64,000 nt of DNA from the NCBI GenBank assembly GCA_009392275.1, contig VFGV01000005.1, forward strand, positions 1 to 64,000, read 5' to 3'. Position numbers and translations under genes: made by a program. Numbering within the stretch: position 1 is the first letter of the stretch; each line of letters starts with the position of its first letter. Shown piece after piece: positions 1-7,390 of this stretch. A model generated the notes under the pieces. That model made no database searches and was not told the origin of the DNA. It was given only the letters and a program-made list of their open reading frames with translations. The DNA is from SAR202 cluster bacterium (GTDB taxonomy: Bacteria; Chloroflexota; Dehalococcoidia; Lucifugimonadales; UBA2962).

Positions 1-517
1 TGCCATTTGCTAGTTTAATTAAGCCAAACTTTTCCCTAGCTTGGTTCATGTCAGCAACGATAGTCCATTCACCTGTGGATGGATCCCAAATCTCAGTAAG
101 ATAAGTACTAGTTCTTTGACTTGCAGCGCCACCTGCGAGTAGTACAGTGCCATCGTCTAATTCAACAGCGCTTGTCACAGACCTTATATCGCTCATGCGC
201 CCGGATAATGTCCATTTATCTGCAGCAGGATCATATACTTCTGTCGTATCTGTAGCGCTAACTCCTGATCTTTCACCAACTCCTCTACCACCGATTGAAA
301 GCAGCCTACCATCGGAAAGCGCGACCAATTCGAAATCCTGCCTTTTTTCAATCATCGATGTAAGCAAGTTACCTTTATTGCCATTTACTGAAGATGATTT
401 GTTAGAAGATTCTGAACTACCTGACTCTTTTGTTGCCCCACTATCTCCACATGCAAACACAAACAAAATTCCAGTTACTATCATAAAAATTATAGTTAAT
501 TGAGCAAATCGCGACAT
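1..517 (-). CDS. Kelch-repeat lipoprotein (3' end beyond window)
   Basis: The minus frame stays open from an ATG at 517 to the window edge, giving 172 codons with no stop. The N-terminus is a lipoprotein signal: a hydrophobic stretch, then LFVFAC with the lipobox Cys at residue 23, followed by a Ser/Asn/Lys-rich linker to about residue 50. After that come kelch-type blades with repeated DGRLLSIGG or DGTVLLAGG, then a Tyr/Trp pair such as VYDPAADKW and IWDPSTGEW. Kelch repeats form beta-propellers, so this is probably a membrane-anchored, outward-facing propeller used for binding or adhesion; the ligand is unknown. The gene is truncated only by the window boundary. Confidence 0.8.
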   Translation of the reverse strand, partial: MSRFAQLTIIFMIVTGILFVFACGDSGATKESGSSESSNKSSSVNGNKGNLLTSMIEKRQDFELVALSDGRLLSIGGRGVGERSGVSATDTTEVYDPAADKWTLSGRMSDIRSVTSAVELDDGTVLLAGGAASQRTSTYLTEIWDPSTGEWTIVADMNQAREKFGLIKLANG

Positions 518-633
518 TGGCTACAGTTTAACATTTAAAACAAAGCAATAGGATTTATAGGCGAACTGGTTACTTCCATGACAAATAATGGGTTAATCAT
601 AACCATAAACTCGTATCTATTTTTTTCATGGCA

Positions 634-1773
634 TTAACTCTCAGACTTCATATTTTTGATCAATTCATTTTTCATACCAAATAACAATCTAACCCATTTA
701 ATTCTCTTAACAATTTCGTATGCAAGGAAGCTTACAGCGTATGTACAAGCCAATACAATAATAAGCTTGAAAGAGGCCGTAATAGATAAAGGGAAGATAA
801 GGCTACAAAAGAAAAATTGTATTGGCATATGAACGATATAAACCGGATATACAGCCGAGCTCATATAACTTAATAACTTGGATGGCTTATTTAGGAATGT
901 GGCTCCAAGACCTAAGGCTGCTAGCATCCAATTTGCTGATTCAAAACCAGTTAACAAGTTAACAACTACCCTAGATGATATCAATTCAGAATCGTAGTTA
1001 TAAACTCTAAATCCATACAGACATGCCGCTAAAAGTAAAGTTGCCCACTTTACCTCTTGTACTGCGTTCCAGAACTCTTGCTTAAGAGAAACCAGTACAA
1101 AACCGTTAAAGAAACACACTAGACCTAGCAAAAGGCCGTGAAGCGAGAATGCAAATGCAGGGAATATCTCAGGATTAACTACAACTGACTCTAAGGCTAT
1201 CAGTGATGCAAATAATGGAATGATTCTAAAAGGCTTTGATATTACTTTTTTTAAACATATGTAGAATTTGTTTTCTGGATTTTTTTTTAAAAAATTAAAT
1301 ACATAAATAAATATCAAAACATAAAAAAAGATATTTGCTAAGAACCACAAGTGGCCGGGATGTGAACCATAGAATTGGTCCTTTCCGTAATATTGATTAA
1401 ATATGTAAATATAAATCGGAACAACACAAAGTGTTCCAAAAACCAATGGCAATACAATTCGTAGCGCGCGATCCGAGAGTAATGCTGCCCACTCACGACG
1501 TTCCATTGCAAATCTAAGGCCCATACCTGAAACAAGGAACAATATAGGTATACGCCATATATTTATCAAATTCATTGCAAAATGCCAAAAGGGTTCTAAA
1601 GATTCTTTATTCTCGATAAAAAATATATCAGTTGCCCATGGCTGAAATGAAACAGCGGTGTGGTACAAAATCAATAACATCAAGGCAATTACTCGTATCG
1701 AGTCTACATCGTATCTTCTATGTGAAAAATCGTTTTTCAATCTAATCAAAAACCTCTTGCCTAAGTTGAACAT
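634..1773 (-). CDS. Acyltransferase family 3 membrane protein (OpgC-like)
   Basis: A 379-residue polytopic protein with about ten hydrophobic segments. The family 3 signature is in the first helix: YDVDSIRVIALMLLILYH, with R27 and H38 in the conserved Arg-x10-His arrangement. Members O-acylate surface glycans, lipids or glucans from the membrane, and the 'glucans biosynthesis protein C' group is the closest in feel; the substrate cannot be told from sequence. There is no Shine-Dalgarno before the ATG at 1773. The start lies only four bases from the decayed tRNA-Val copy (1778-1822), so its upstream region was probably altered by whatever made that duplication. Confidence 0.82.
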   Translation of the reverse strand: MFNLGKRFLIRLKNDFSHRRYDVDSIRVIALMLLILYHTAVSFQPWATDIFFIENKESLEPFWHFAMNLINIWRIPILFLVSGMGLRFAMERREWAALLSDRALRIVLPLVFGTLCVVPIYIYIFNQYYGKDQFYGSHPGHLWFLANIFFYVLIFIYVFNFLKKNPENKFYICLKKVISKPFRIIPLFASLIALESVVVNPEIFPAFAFSLHGLLLGLVCFFNGFVLVSLKQEFWNAVQEVKWATLLLAACLYGFRVYNYDSELISSRVVVNLLTGFESANWMLAALGLGATFLNKPSKLLSYMSSAVYPVYIVHMPIQFFFCSLIFPLSITASFKLIIVLACTYAVSFLAYEIVKRIKWVRLLFGMKNELIKNMKSES

Positions 1774-1777
1774 TCAA

Positions 1778-1822
1778 TAGGAGGCAGCACTGGAATCAAT
1801 CCAGTGACCTCTGCGATGTCAA
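1778..1822 (-). repeat. Decayed copy of the 3' half of tRNA-Val (candidate att site)
   Basis: On the minus strand these 45 nt match the intact tRNA-Val from its anticodon loop to its CCA end at 37 positions. A 22-bp block is identical (1801-1822 versus 3054-3075). Similarity stops abruptly at the anticodon loop. Most mismatches read C to T on the tRNA-like strand and fall in the T loop and acceptor stem, so the copy cannot fold as a tRNA. Confidence 0.75.
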
Positions 1823-1934
1823 ATTACAGACCGTCGTCATTTTAATCACTTCAATTATAAATTATGGGTTCTAAAATCGTATGAACTTATTTTTCAGTTA
1901 AAGAATATTAGACATTAATAATATTAAAACCGAG

Positions 1935-1963
1935 AAAAATATAAAAATTATTTTTATATTTTT
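1935..1963. repeat. Perfect 13-bp A/T inverted repeat
   Basis: The left arm 1935-1947 and right arm 1951-1963 are exact reverse complements separated by 3 bp. The arms contain only A and T (A5-TAT-A5 form). It could act as a weak bidirectional terminator or DNA-unwinding site, or be a chance product of low-complexity sequence. Confidence 0.5.
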
Positions 1964-2131
1964 TTATATATATCCTAATATTATTCTTTAGATTAAATAT
2001 ACTTGTAGATTTCATATAAATTAATATTAATATTTATATTACTCTCATATTTAATTGGTTTTTATTTCATTTTTGTTTCAAATTAAACTAATTTTATGTA
2101 CAAATCTTGTAGTTAACTTGAATAACGCCGG

Positions 2132-2167
2132 AACAGGTATTGAATTTAGAGGCCTTAATACCTTGTT
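2132..2167. repeat. Imperfect inverted repeat
   Basis: The arms AACAGGTATT (2132-2141) and AATACCTTGTT (2157-2167) pair with a single bulged T across a 15-nt loop. The hairpin lies about 75 bp upstream of the 92-codon gene and is followed by a T-rich stretch. It could be a terminator, an operator or recombination-site debris. Confidence 0.35.
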
Positions 2168-2240
2168 TCTATTTGTTTCAAGTGAGTTAATAATTGACGC
2201 TGTTTAATGTTAAAGACTAAGGAACTAAGAGAGTTATTAT

Positions 2241-2519
2241 ATGGATGAACTAGTGGATAGATTCGAGTTAGCCCGCAATCGTGTTGATAGCTTCTTCATG
2301 GATTTAATGAATGGAACTAATCAAGAATTTGTAGATGAAGCATTTAAAGTTTTGGATTTAAATAAAGCTGACGTCGAAAATAAATTAATACGCATCAACG
2401 AGGAAGTTAATCCATTCAATCCTGAACAAATGGGGCATAATGCGAGTAAAAAAATCATATACAAAGCAATACTAACTATGATGTGGGAAGATAAAATGGC
2501 AGATAACACAAGTGATTAG
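2241..2519 (+). CDS. Hypothetical protein, small and acidic
   Basis: A 92-residue product I do not recognise. It is rich in Asp/Glu and in predicted helix, with no signal peptide, membrane segment, Cys or known motif. The middle reads like amphipathic helices (EAFKVLDLNKADVENKLIRI). The ATG at 2241 has a weak purine-rich ribosome site about 10 nt upstream. It precedes the QueF-like gene on the same strand by 68 bp and lies in the tRNA-Val-bounded segment, so the two may have arrived together. A non-coding origin is possible but the frame looks protein-like. Confidence 0.55.
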   Translation: MDELVDRFELARNRVDSFFMDLMNGTNQEFVDEAFKVLDLNKADVENKLIRINEEVNPFNPEQMGHNASKKIIYKAILTMMWEDKMADNTSD

Positions 2520-2557
2520 GTTAATAACAGCAATAAAGTATCACTGTCTTATCTTTA

Positions 2558-2587
2558 TATAATATATGCATACAAAGGAGATTAAAA
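2558..2587 (+). promoter_or_regulatory. -10 element and ribosome site for the QueF-like gene
   Basis: TATAAT at 2558-2563 is followed by AAGGAG at 2575-2580, seven bases before a TTG start. No good -35 is seen. The strong Shine-Dalgarno decides the TTG start at 2588 over the internal ATG at 2612. Confidence 0.4.
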
Positions 2588-2977
2588 TTGGCGAACTGGA
2601 GTGAAATCAATATGCTGAAAAGCATAAAAAACCCATCAAGCGAAGCATATGAAATCAAACTTCATGCTCCTGAGATTACATTCATCGGTGCCTCAGAGCA
2701 ACCTGATTTCGCAACAGCAGATATTTTGTTTTATCCAAATAGTAAAGTTGTGGAATTAAAATCATTAAAACAATATTTTTATCAATTTAGAGATAAACAC
2801 ATTTCTTATGAACGAATCATAAATACAGTTTATGATGATTTAATGGAAAAATATTCTCCAAAACGTATCCGAATAGTTATGAAGTTTAATGTTAGAGGAG
2901 GAATAACTAGTCAACTGACAATAGATTCAGACTGGGGTGTTCGTGGCGGTAAAGAGGAATTTAAGGATTGGCTATAA
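2588..2977 (+). CDS. QueF-like T-fold protein lacking the catalytic Cys and His
   Basis: The 129-residue product matches the short (Bacillus-type) preQ0 reductase QueF along its length: QPDFA at residues 38-42, the QueF motif ELKSLKQYFYQFRD at 56-69, and FNVRGGI near 100-106. QueF reduces 7-cyano-7-deazaguanine to preQ1 through a covalent Cys thioimide. Here the SLCP-type Cys is replaced by Gly/Ala (residues 34-35) and the whole protein has no cysteine. The residue aligned to the catalytic His is Tyr74. The conserved Asp (D40) and the substrate-binding Glu (E75) remain. It may bind a deazapurine or pterin without reducing it, or run other chemistry. A TTG start is backed by AAGGAG. No other queuosine gene is nearby. 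Confidence 0.75.
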   Translation: MANWSEINMLKSIKNPSSEAYEIKLHAPEITFIGASEQPDFATADILFYPNSKVVELKSLKQYFYQFRDKHISYERIINTVYDDLMEKYSPKRIRIVMKFNVRGGITSQLTIDSDWGVRGGKEEFKDWL

Positions 2978-2996
2978 TTAACATCTTGCTTAAATA

Positions 2997-3019
2997 ACTT
3001 AAAACACCCGAATTTAAGT
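2997..3019. terminator. Possible weak bidirectional hairpin
   Basis: ACTTAAA (2997-3003) and TTTAAGT (3013-3019) form a 7-bp stem with a 9-nt loop between the convergent QueF-like gene and tRNA-Val. The stem has little GC and no clear T-tract, so termination is only a guess. Confidence 0.25.
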
Positions 3020-3030
3020 GCAAAATTCAA

Positions 3031-3107
3031 TGGTGGGCGGTACTGGAGTCGAACCAGTGACCTCTGCGATGTCAACGCAGCGCTCTGGGCCTCTGAGCTA
3101 ACCGCCC
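3031..3107 (-). tRNA. tRNA-Val(GAC)
   Basis: The cloverleaf is complete. The acceptor stem pairs GGGCGGT with ACCGCCC, the anticodon loop TTGACAT gives anticodon GAC, and the T arm is ACTGG-TTCGACT-CCAGT. The discriminator is A at 3034 and CCA is encoded at 3031-3033. It lies 49 bp downstream of rpoC on the same strand and may be read through from it. Its 3' half is duplicated at 1778-1822. Confidence 0.95.
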
Positions 3108-3156
3108 GCAGCTATACTGAATTAACAAACCAAGCATTACTTAGTTAGCGACGAAT

Positions 3157-6100
3157 TTAAGATTCGTCAGGTTTAGAGTCAGATTCAGTCACTTCAAATG
3201 GATTTTCCATTGAGTCTGTAGAGGTCATTGCTCCAGCTAGAGAAAATTCCTCATCCTCTAATGATTCCATTTCACTAGGATCAGGTAATCCTAATTTTTC
3301 TCTACCTTCCTCTGATTGATCTAGCCTTGCCGGTATTAGTCGACCAATTATGACGTTCTCTTTCAATCCACGTAGATGGTCCACTTCACCATTCATTGAT
3401 GATTCAGTAAGCACCCTAGTAGTTTCTTGGAATGAGGCTGCTGCCAGGAAGCTTTCCATATTCAATGAAGCCCTTGTAATGCCTAAAAGCACCGGACTAG
3501 CTGAAGCTGGTTCCCCACCCTGAGCAATCACTTCCGAATTGACGTCCTCGTATTTGCGTCTATCTATTAACTCTCCAGGCAATAAATCAGTATCACCCAA
3601 GTGATCAATTCTTACCTTGTTCAACATCTGACCACCAATTAACTCGATATGTTTATCATGGATTTTCACGCCTTGCGAACGATAAACAGACTGAACTTCA
3701 TCGACAAGATACTGTTGAACAGCCTCTCTTCCCTGAATCCTTAAAATCTGTTGAGGGTTTTTAGGTCCAGATGTCAAAGCCTGTCCGGCGACAACCTTGT
3801 CCCCTGTTTGAACAATGACATTAGCTGTGGCAAGAACTATATATTCCCTTTGGTCTTCATCAGTCCAAGTAATAGTTACTGATTCTGGTTTCGCCTTGGT
3901 ACCAACTATTTTTAGTTTTCCAGAGACCCTGGCAATAACATCCGATTTCTCCAAGGCATTATTTTCAACATCTGCTGCTTTCTTAGTCTTTTTGGGAGTA
4001 GCTATGCTCGATCCAATAGCAACTTGCTTACCATTTGAAATTAGCAGTTTATGGTTTGGACTAATATCATATTCATCTACGTACTCTTCTCGGTTTGTTA
4101 CCCTGACAATTCGTCCATCAGCATCCTCGATTACTTCAACTTCGCCATCAATCTCAGAAAGAACTGCTTCTCCCTTTGGTGCTCGAGCTTCAAATAATTC
4201 TTCAACTCTAGGCAAACCGCTTGTAATGTCTGCTCCAGCAATTCCTCCAGTATGGAAAGTCCTCATAGTTAACTGAGTTCCAGGTTCTCCAATACTTTGA
4301 GCCGCTATAATTCCTACTGCCTCGCCTCGCATTACCAACTCACCAGTTCCCAATTGAACTCCGTAACATATCCTGCAAATTCCTGGCCTCGAATCACAAG
4401 TGAGCGGCGACCTTACCAAAACTTGATTCACATTAGATTGGCTAATTTTCTCAACCGCTTGTTCATCTAATAGTACGCTTCCTTCGAGAATCACCTCCCC
4501 GGTAGTCGGGTCAGCTACGGGCATAGCAGTATATCTAGTTAACAAGCTGTCTGAAAATGCACTAGCTAATGTAGCATTTGGATCTTCTTGTATCCAAATG
4601 CCCGCTTCAGTAGCGCAATCTTCATCGGAAACTGTTATTTCCTGAGACACATCAATCAGTCTTCTGGTTAGATACCCCGAGTCGGCTGTTCTTAACGCAG
4701 TATCAGCTAATCCTTTTCTCGCGCCATGTGTAGATATGAAGTATTCCAATACAGACAATCCTTCACGGAAATTTGATTTAATTGGCCTGTCAATAATTCT
4801 GCCCTTCGGATCAGACATTAGGCCTCTCATTCCTGCCATCTGTTTAATCTGTGCTATGTTACCCTTGGCGCCAGATTGTGCCATCCAATATATTCCACCA
4901 TAATTGCCCAAATTGTTTTGAATAACTTTCGTTAACTCATCGTTCGCAGCAGTCCATATTTGGACAGTATTCGTATATCTTTCCTGCTGTGTAATGAGAC
5001 CATTCAAATATTGCTTTTCAAGCAAAGCTACCTGTTTTTCAGCATTTTGAATGATTGCAGTTTTATCTTCCGATAAAGCAATATCGCTTATTGCGATTGT
5101 AGTACCGGATTTTGAAGCATAATGAAATCCTAAATCTTTGACCGAATCCAATAGCTTTGCTGCTTCCTCATTACCAAGTTGTGAATAAGCAATCGCTGCC
5201 AAGTCTTTAAGTCCAGATTTATCCATTTCAAAGTTCCAATAACCTAATTCATCTGGAATCACATTATTGATTAATATTCGTCCGGCCGTGGTATCAATAA
5301 ATTTGTTACCTTCGCCGGGTGTTTCAACATCATTACTGGTTGCATCGGTACGAACGGTCAATCCTGCTGGAACTCGAACTTTTATTGGAGCTCTTACTTC
5401 CAACAATCGCATTTCGAAAGCTAACCTTGCTTCATCTAAGCTACCATAAGTTGTCCCTGCTCCCTTTGCTGAATCATCCGAGGAGGTTAAATAATAACAA
5501 CCAAGAACAATATCGAGTGTCGGCGCAACCATCGGCTCACCAGAACTTGGAGACAACATATTGTTCGTACTTAACATGAGTTGGTTAGCTTCAGTAACAG
5601 CCTCTTTAGACAATGGCACGTGAACAGCCATCTGATCTCCATCAAAATCAGCGTTGAACGCAGCACATACCAGAGGATGTACTCTTATAGCACTTCCTTC
5701 AATTAATACAGGTTTAAATGCCTGGATACCTAGCCTATGAAGAGTTGGTGCTCTGTTCAATAATACGGGACGATCCTTTATAACATTCTCCAGAATGTCC
5801 CAAACCTCTGGTCGCACCCTTTCAGCCATTCGTTTTGCACTTTTGATATTGTGTGCGTAGCCTTTAACAACAAGCTGGTTCATTACAAATGGCTTGAATA
5901 ATTCCAAAGCCATTTTCCTAGGGATTCCACACTCATGAAGCTTTAGAGTCGGTCCAACGATAATCACAGATCTTCCGCTGTAGTCCACTCTCTTACCTAG
6001 GAGGTTCTGCCTGAACCTGCCTTGTTTACCTCGTAGAAGGTCTGAAAGACTCTTTAATTTATGATTATGGCTTCCAGAAACAGCACGACCTCTTCTACCA

Positions 6101-7311
6101 TTATCAACTAAAGCATCTACAGCTTCCTGCAACATTCGTTTTTCGTTTCTAATAATAATTTCAGGTGCTTGTAGCTCTATAAGCCTTTTCAGCCGATTGT
6201 TTCTATTTATAACTCTACGGTATAAATCATTTAAATCACTTGTTGCGAATCTACCGCCATCTAACTGAACCATTGGCCTCAACTCTGGTGGTAAAACAGG
6301 CAAAACTGACCAAATCATCCATTCTGGATTATTCCCACTTTTCCTAAATGCTTCAACAATTCTTAAACTTTTGATCAACTTTTTACGTCTCTGACCAGAA
6401 GTGCTTCTTATATCCTTTTGTAAAACATCTCTTTTAGCATCAAGATCTAGCGATCCTAAAACTTCCAATATTGACTCAGCACCCATTCCAGCTTTAAACA
6501 ATTCACTATGCTTAAAACGCAAGTCACGGTATTTACTTTCAGTTAATAATTGACCAACACTAAGATCTTCTAATTCATCTATATTGTCAGATATTTCAAG
6601 TTCCGAATCCAACTTATCTTTTTCTAATTGAGTATATATAGCCAATAATTCAGGAGGCATATTCTCGTCAGAAGTAAATTCATCAGACTCCTGATTCTCC
6701 TGCACCTTTACTTCCTCTTCCACAACACCTTCAACTTCTTTGCTCTCTTTACCGTCACTCACGGGTTCCCCTGAAATCTTTAGCTGCTCAATCCTGGCTT
6801 TAGCAACCTCATCAAGTTGTAATAGTCTTTCTTCTAATTGTAATTTCAGAGCGTCAATCTTTGATTGACGAACATCTTCGTCAACTTCCATAACAAGGTA
6901 CTGTGCAAAATAAAGCACTCTCTCCAAATTCCTAGGACTTATATCGAGCAATAAACCTAATCTACTGGGAGTTGCCTTGGAGAACCATATATGTGCCACA
7001 GGTGCTGCAAGGCCAATATGCCCCATACGTTCTCTACGAACTTTTGACCGAGCTACTTCCACCCCACACCGGTCACAGATAACACCTTTATATCGAATCT
7101 TTTTGTATTTACCGCAGTAACACTCCCAATCTTTAGTAGGGCCAAATATGCGTTCACAAAACAATCCATCTTTCTCGGGCCTAAGTGTTCTATAATTGAT
7201 CGTCTCTGGCTTAGAAACTTCTCCATAAGACCAAGTCCTAATCTGCTCAGGAGATGCTATAGCTATACGTATAGCATTAAACTCGTTCTGCGGTTGTTGC
7301 GCCATGGCCAT
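3157..7311 (-). CDS. rpoC: DNA-directed RNA polymerase subunit beta'
   Basis: At 1384 residues this is the catalytic beta' subunit. The N-terminal zinc ribbon has C64, C66, C79 and C82. The metal-binding active-site motif NADFDGD spans 553-559. The second zinc site is in the CDSRPGICRICYG region, followed by the bridge-helix and trigger-loop region with GEPGTQLTMRTFHTGG. An acidic insertion at about residues 180-250 and an acidic C-terminal tail (after GLPDPSEMESLEDEEF) stand out. The ATG at 7311 follows GAGGAG by about 10 nt; a second ATG two codons later is less well placed. It lies 79 bp behind rpoB and is cotranscribed with it. Confidence 0.98.
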   Translation of the reverse strand: MAMAQQPQNEFNAIRIAIASPEQIRTWSYGEVSKPETINYRTLRPEKDGLFCERIFGPTKDWECYCGKYKKIRYKGVICDRCGVEVARSKVRRERMGHIGLAAPVAHIWFSKATPSRLGLLLDISPRNLERVLYFAQYLVMEVDEDVRQSKIDALKLQLEERLLQLDEVAKARIEQLKISGEPVSDGKESKEVEGVVEEEVKVQENQESDEFTSDENMPPELLAIYTQLEKDKLDSELEISDNIDELEDLSVGQLLTESKYRDLRFKHSELFKAGMGAESILEVLGSLDLDAKRDVLQKDIRSTSGQRRKKLIKSLRIVEAFRKSGNNPEWMIWSVLPVLPPELRPMVQLDGGRFATSDLNDLYRRVINRNNRLKRLIELQAPEIIIRNEKRMLQEAVDALVDNGRRGRAVSGSHNHKLKSLSDLLRGKQGRFRQNLLGKRVDYSGRSVIIVGPTLKLHECGIPRKMALELFKPFVMNQLVVKGYAHNIKSAKRMAERVRPEVWDILENVIKDRPVLLNRAPTLHRLGIQAFKPVLIEGSAIRVHPLVCAAFNADFDGDQMAVHVPLSKEAVTEANQLMLSTNNMLSPSSGEPMVAPTLDIVLGCYYLTSSDDSAKGAGTTYGSLDEARLAFEMRLLEVRAPIKVRVPAGLTVRTDATSNDVETPGEGNKFIDTTAGRILINNVIPDELGYWNFEMDKSGLKDLAAIAYSQLGNEEAAKLLDSVKDLGFHYASKSGTTIAISDIALSEDKTAIIQNAEKQVALLEKQYLNGLITQQERYTNTVQIWTAANDELTKVIQNNLGNYGGIYWMAQSGAKGNIAQIKQMAGMRGLMSDPKGRIIDRPIKSNFREGLSVLEYFISTHGARKGLADTALRTADSGYLTRRLIDVSQEITVSDEDCATEAGIWIQEDPNATLASAFSDSLLTRYTAMPVADPTTGEVILEGSVLLDEQAVEKISQSNVNQVLVRSPLTCDSRPGICRICYGVQLGTGELVMRGEAVGIIAAQSIGEPGTQLTMRTFHTGGIAGADITSGLPRVEELFEARAPKGEAVLSEIDGEVEVIEDADGRIVRVTNREEYVDEYDISPNHKLLISNGKQVAIGSSIATPKKTKKAADVENNALEKSDVIARVSGKLKIVGTKAKPESVTITWTDEDQREYIVLATANVIVQTGDKVVAGQALTSGPKNPQQILRIQGREAVQQYLVDEVQSVYRSQGVKIHDKHIELIGGQMLNKVRIDHLGDTDLLPGELIDRRKYEDVNSEVIAQGGEPASASPVLLGITRASLNMESFLAAASFQETTRVLTESSMNGEVDHLRGLKENVIIGRLIPARLDQSEEGREKLGLPDPSEMESLEDEEFSLAGAMTSTDSMENPFEVTESDSKPDES

Positions 7312-7390
7312 AACCTATTTTCTCCTCACCTAAATTTAGTATTTATTATCGTTACAGTAATTAAATTTATTTGTTCTGTTAATTACTAAT

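Larger units (their letters stand above)
1823..2240. other. AT-rich non-coding stretch
   Basis: About 420 bp, strongly AT-rich, with no convincing reading frame on either strand. It contains a perfect A/T-only inverted repeat (1935-1963) and a longer imperfect hairpin (2132-2167), listed separately. No intact integrase, tRNA or promoter pair could be recognised. It looks like eroded sequence inside the tRNA-bounded segment. Confidence 0.6.
1778..3107. mobile_element. Candidate remnant integrative element at tRNA-Val
   Basis: The segment runs from a decayed copy of the 3' half of tRNA-Val (1778-1822) to the intact tRNA-Val(GAC) gene (3031-3107). The copies are in the same orientation, 1253 bp apart. 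Tyrosine recombinases typically target the anticodon loop to 3' end of tRNAs and leave this geometry, with the element downstream of the intact tRNA. Inside are long AT-rich non-coding DNA, an unrecognised small gene (2241-2519) and a QueF-like gene (2588-2977). There is no integrase, so if it is an element it is a degraded or minimal one. A decayed tandem tRNA duplication is the alternative. Confidence 0.4.

Noticed and set aside
147-503. Plus-strand frame of 118 codons at the left edge
   Set aside because: It is antisense to the kelch lipoprotein, whose minus frame has a signal peptide, lipobox and blade repeats. The plus frame has no such features.
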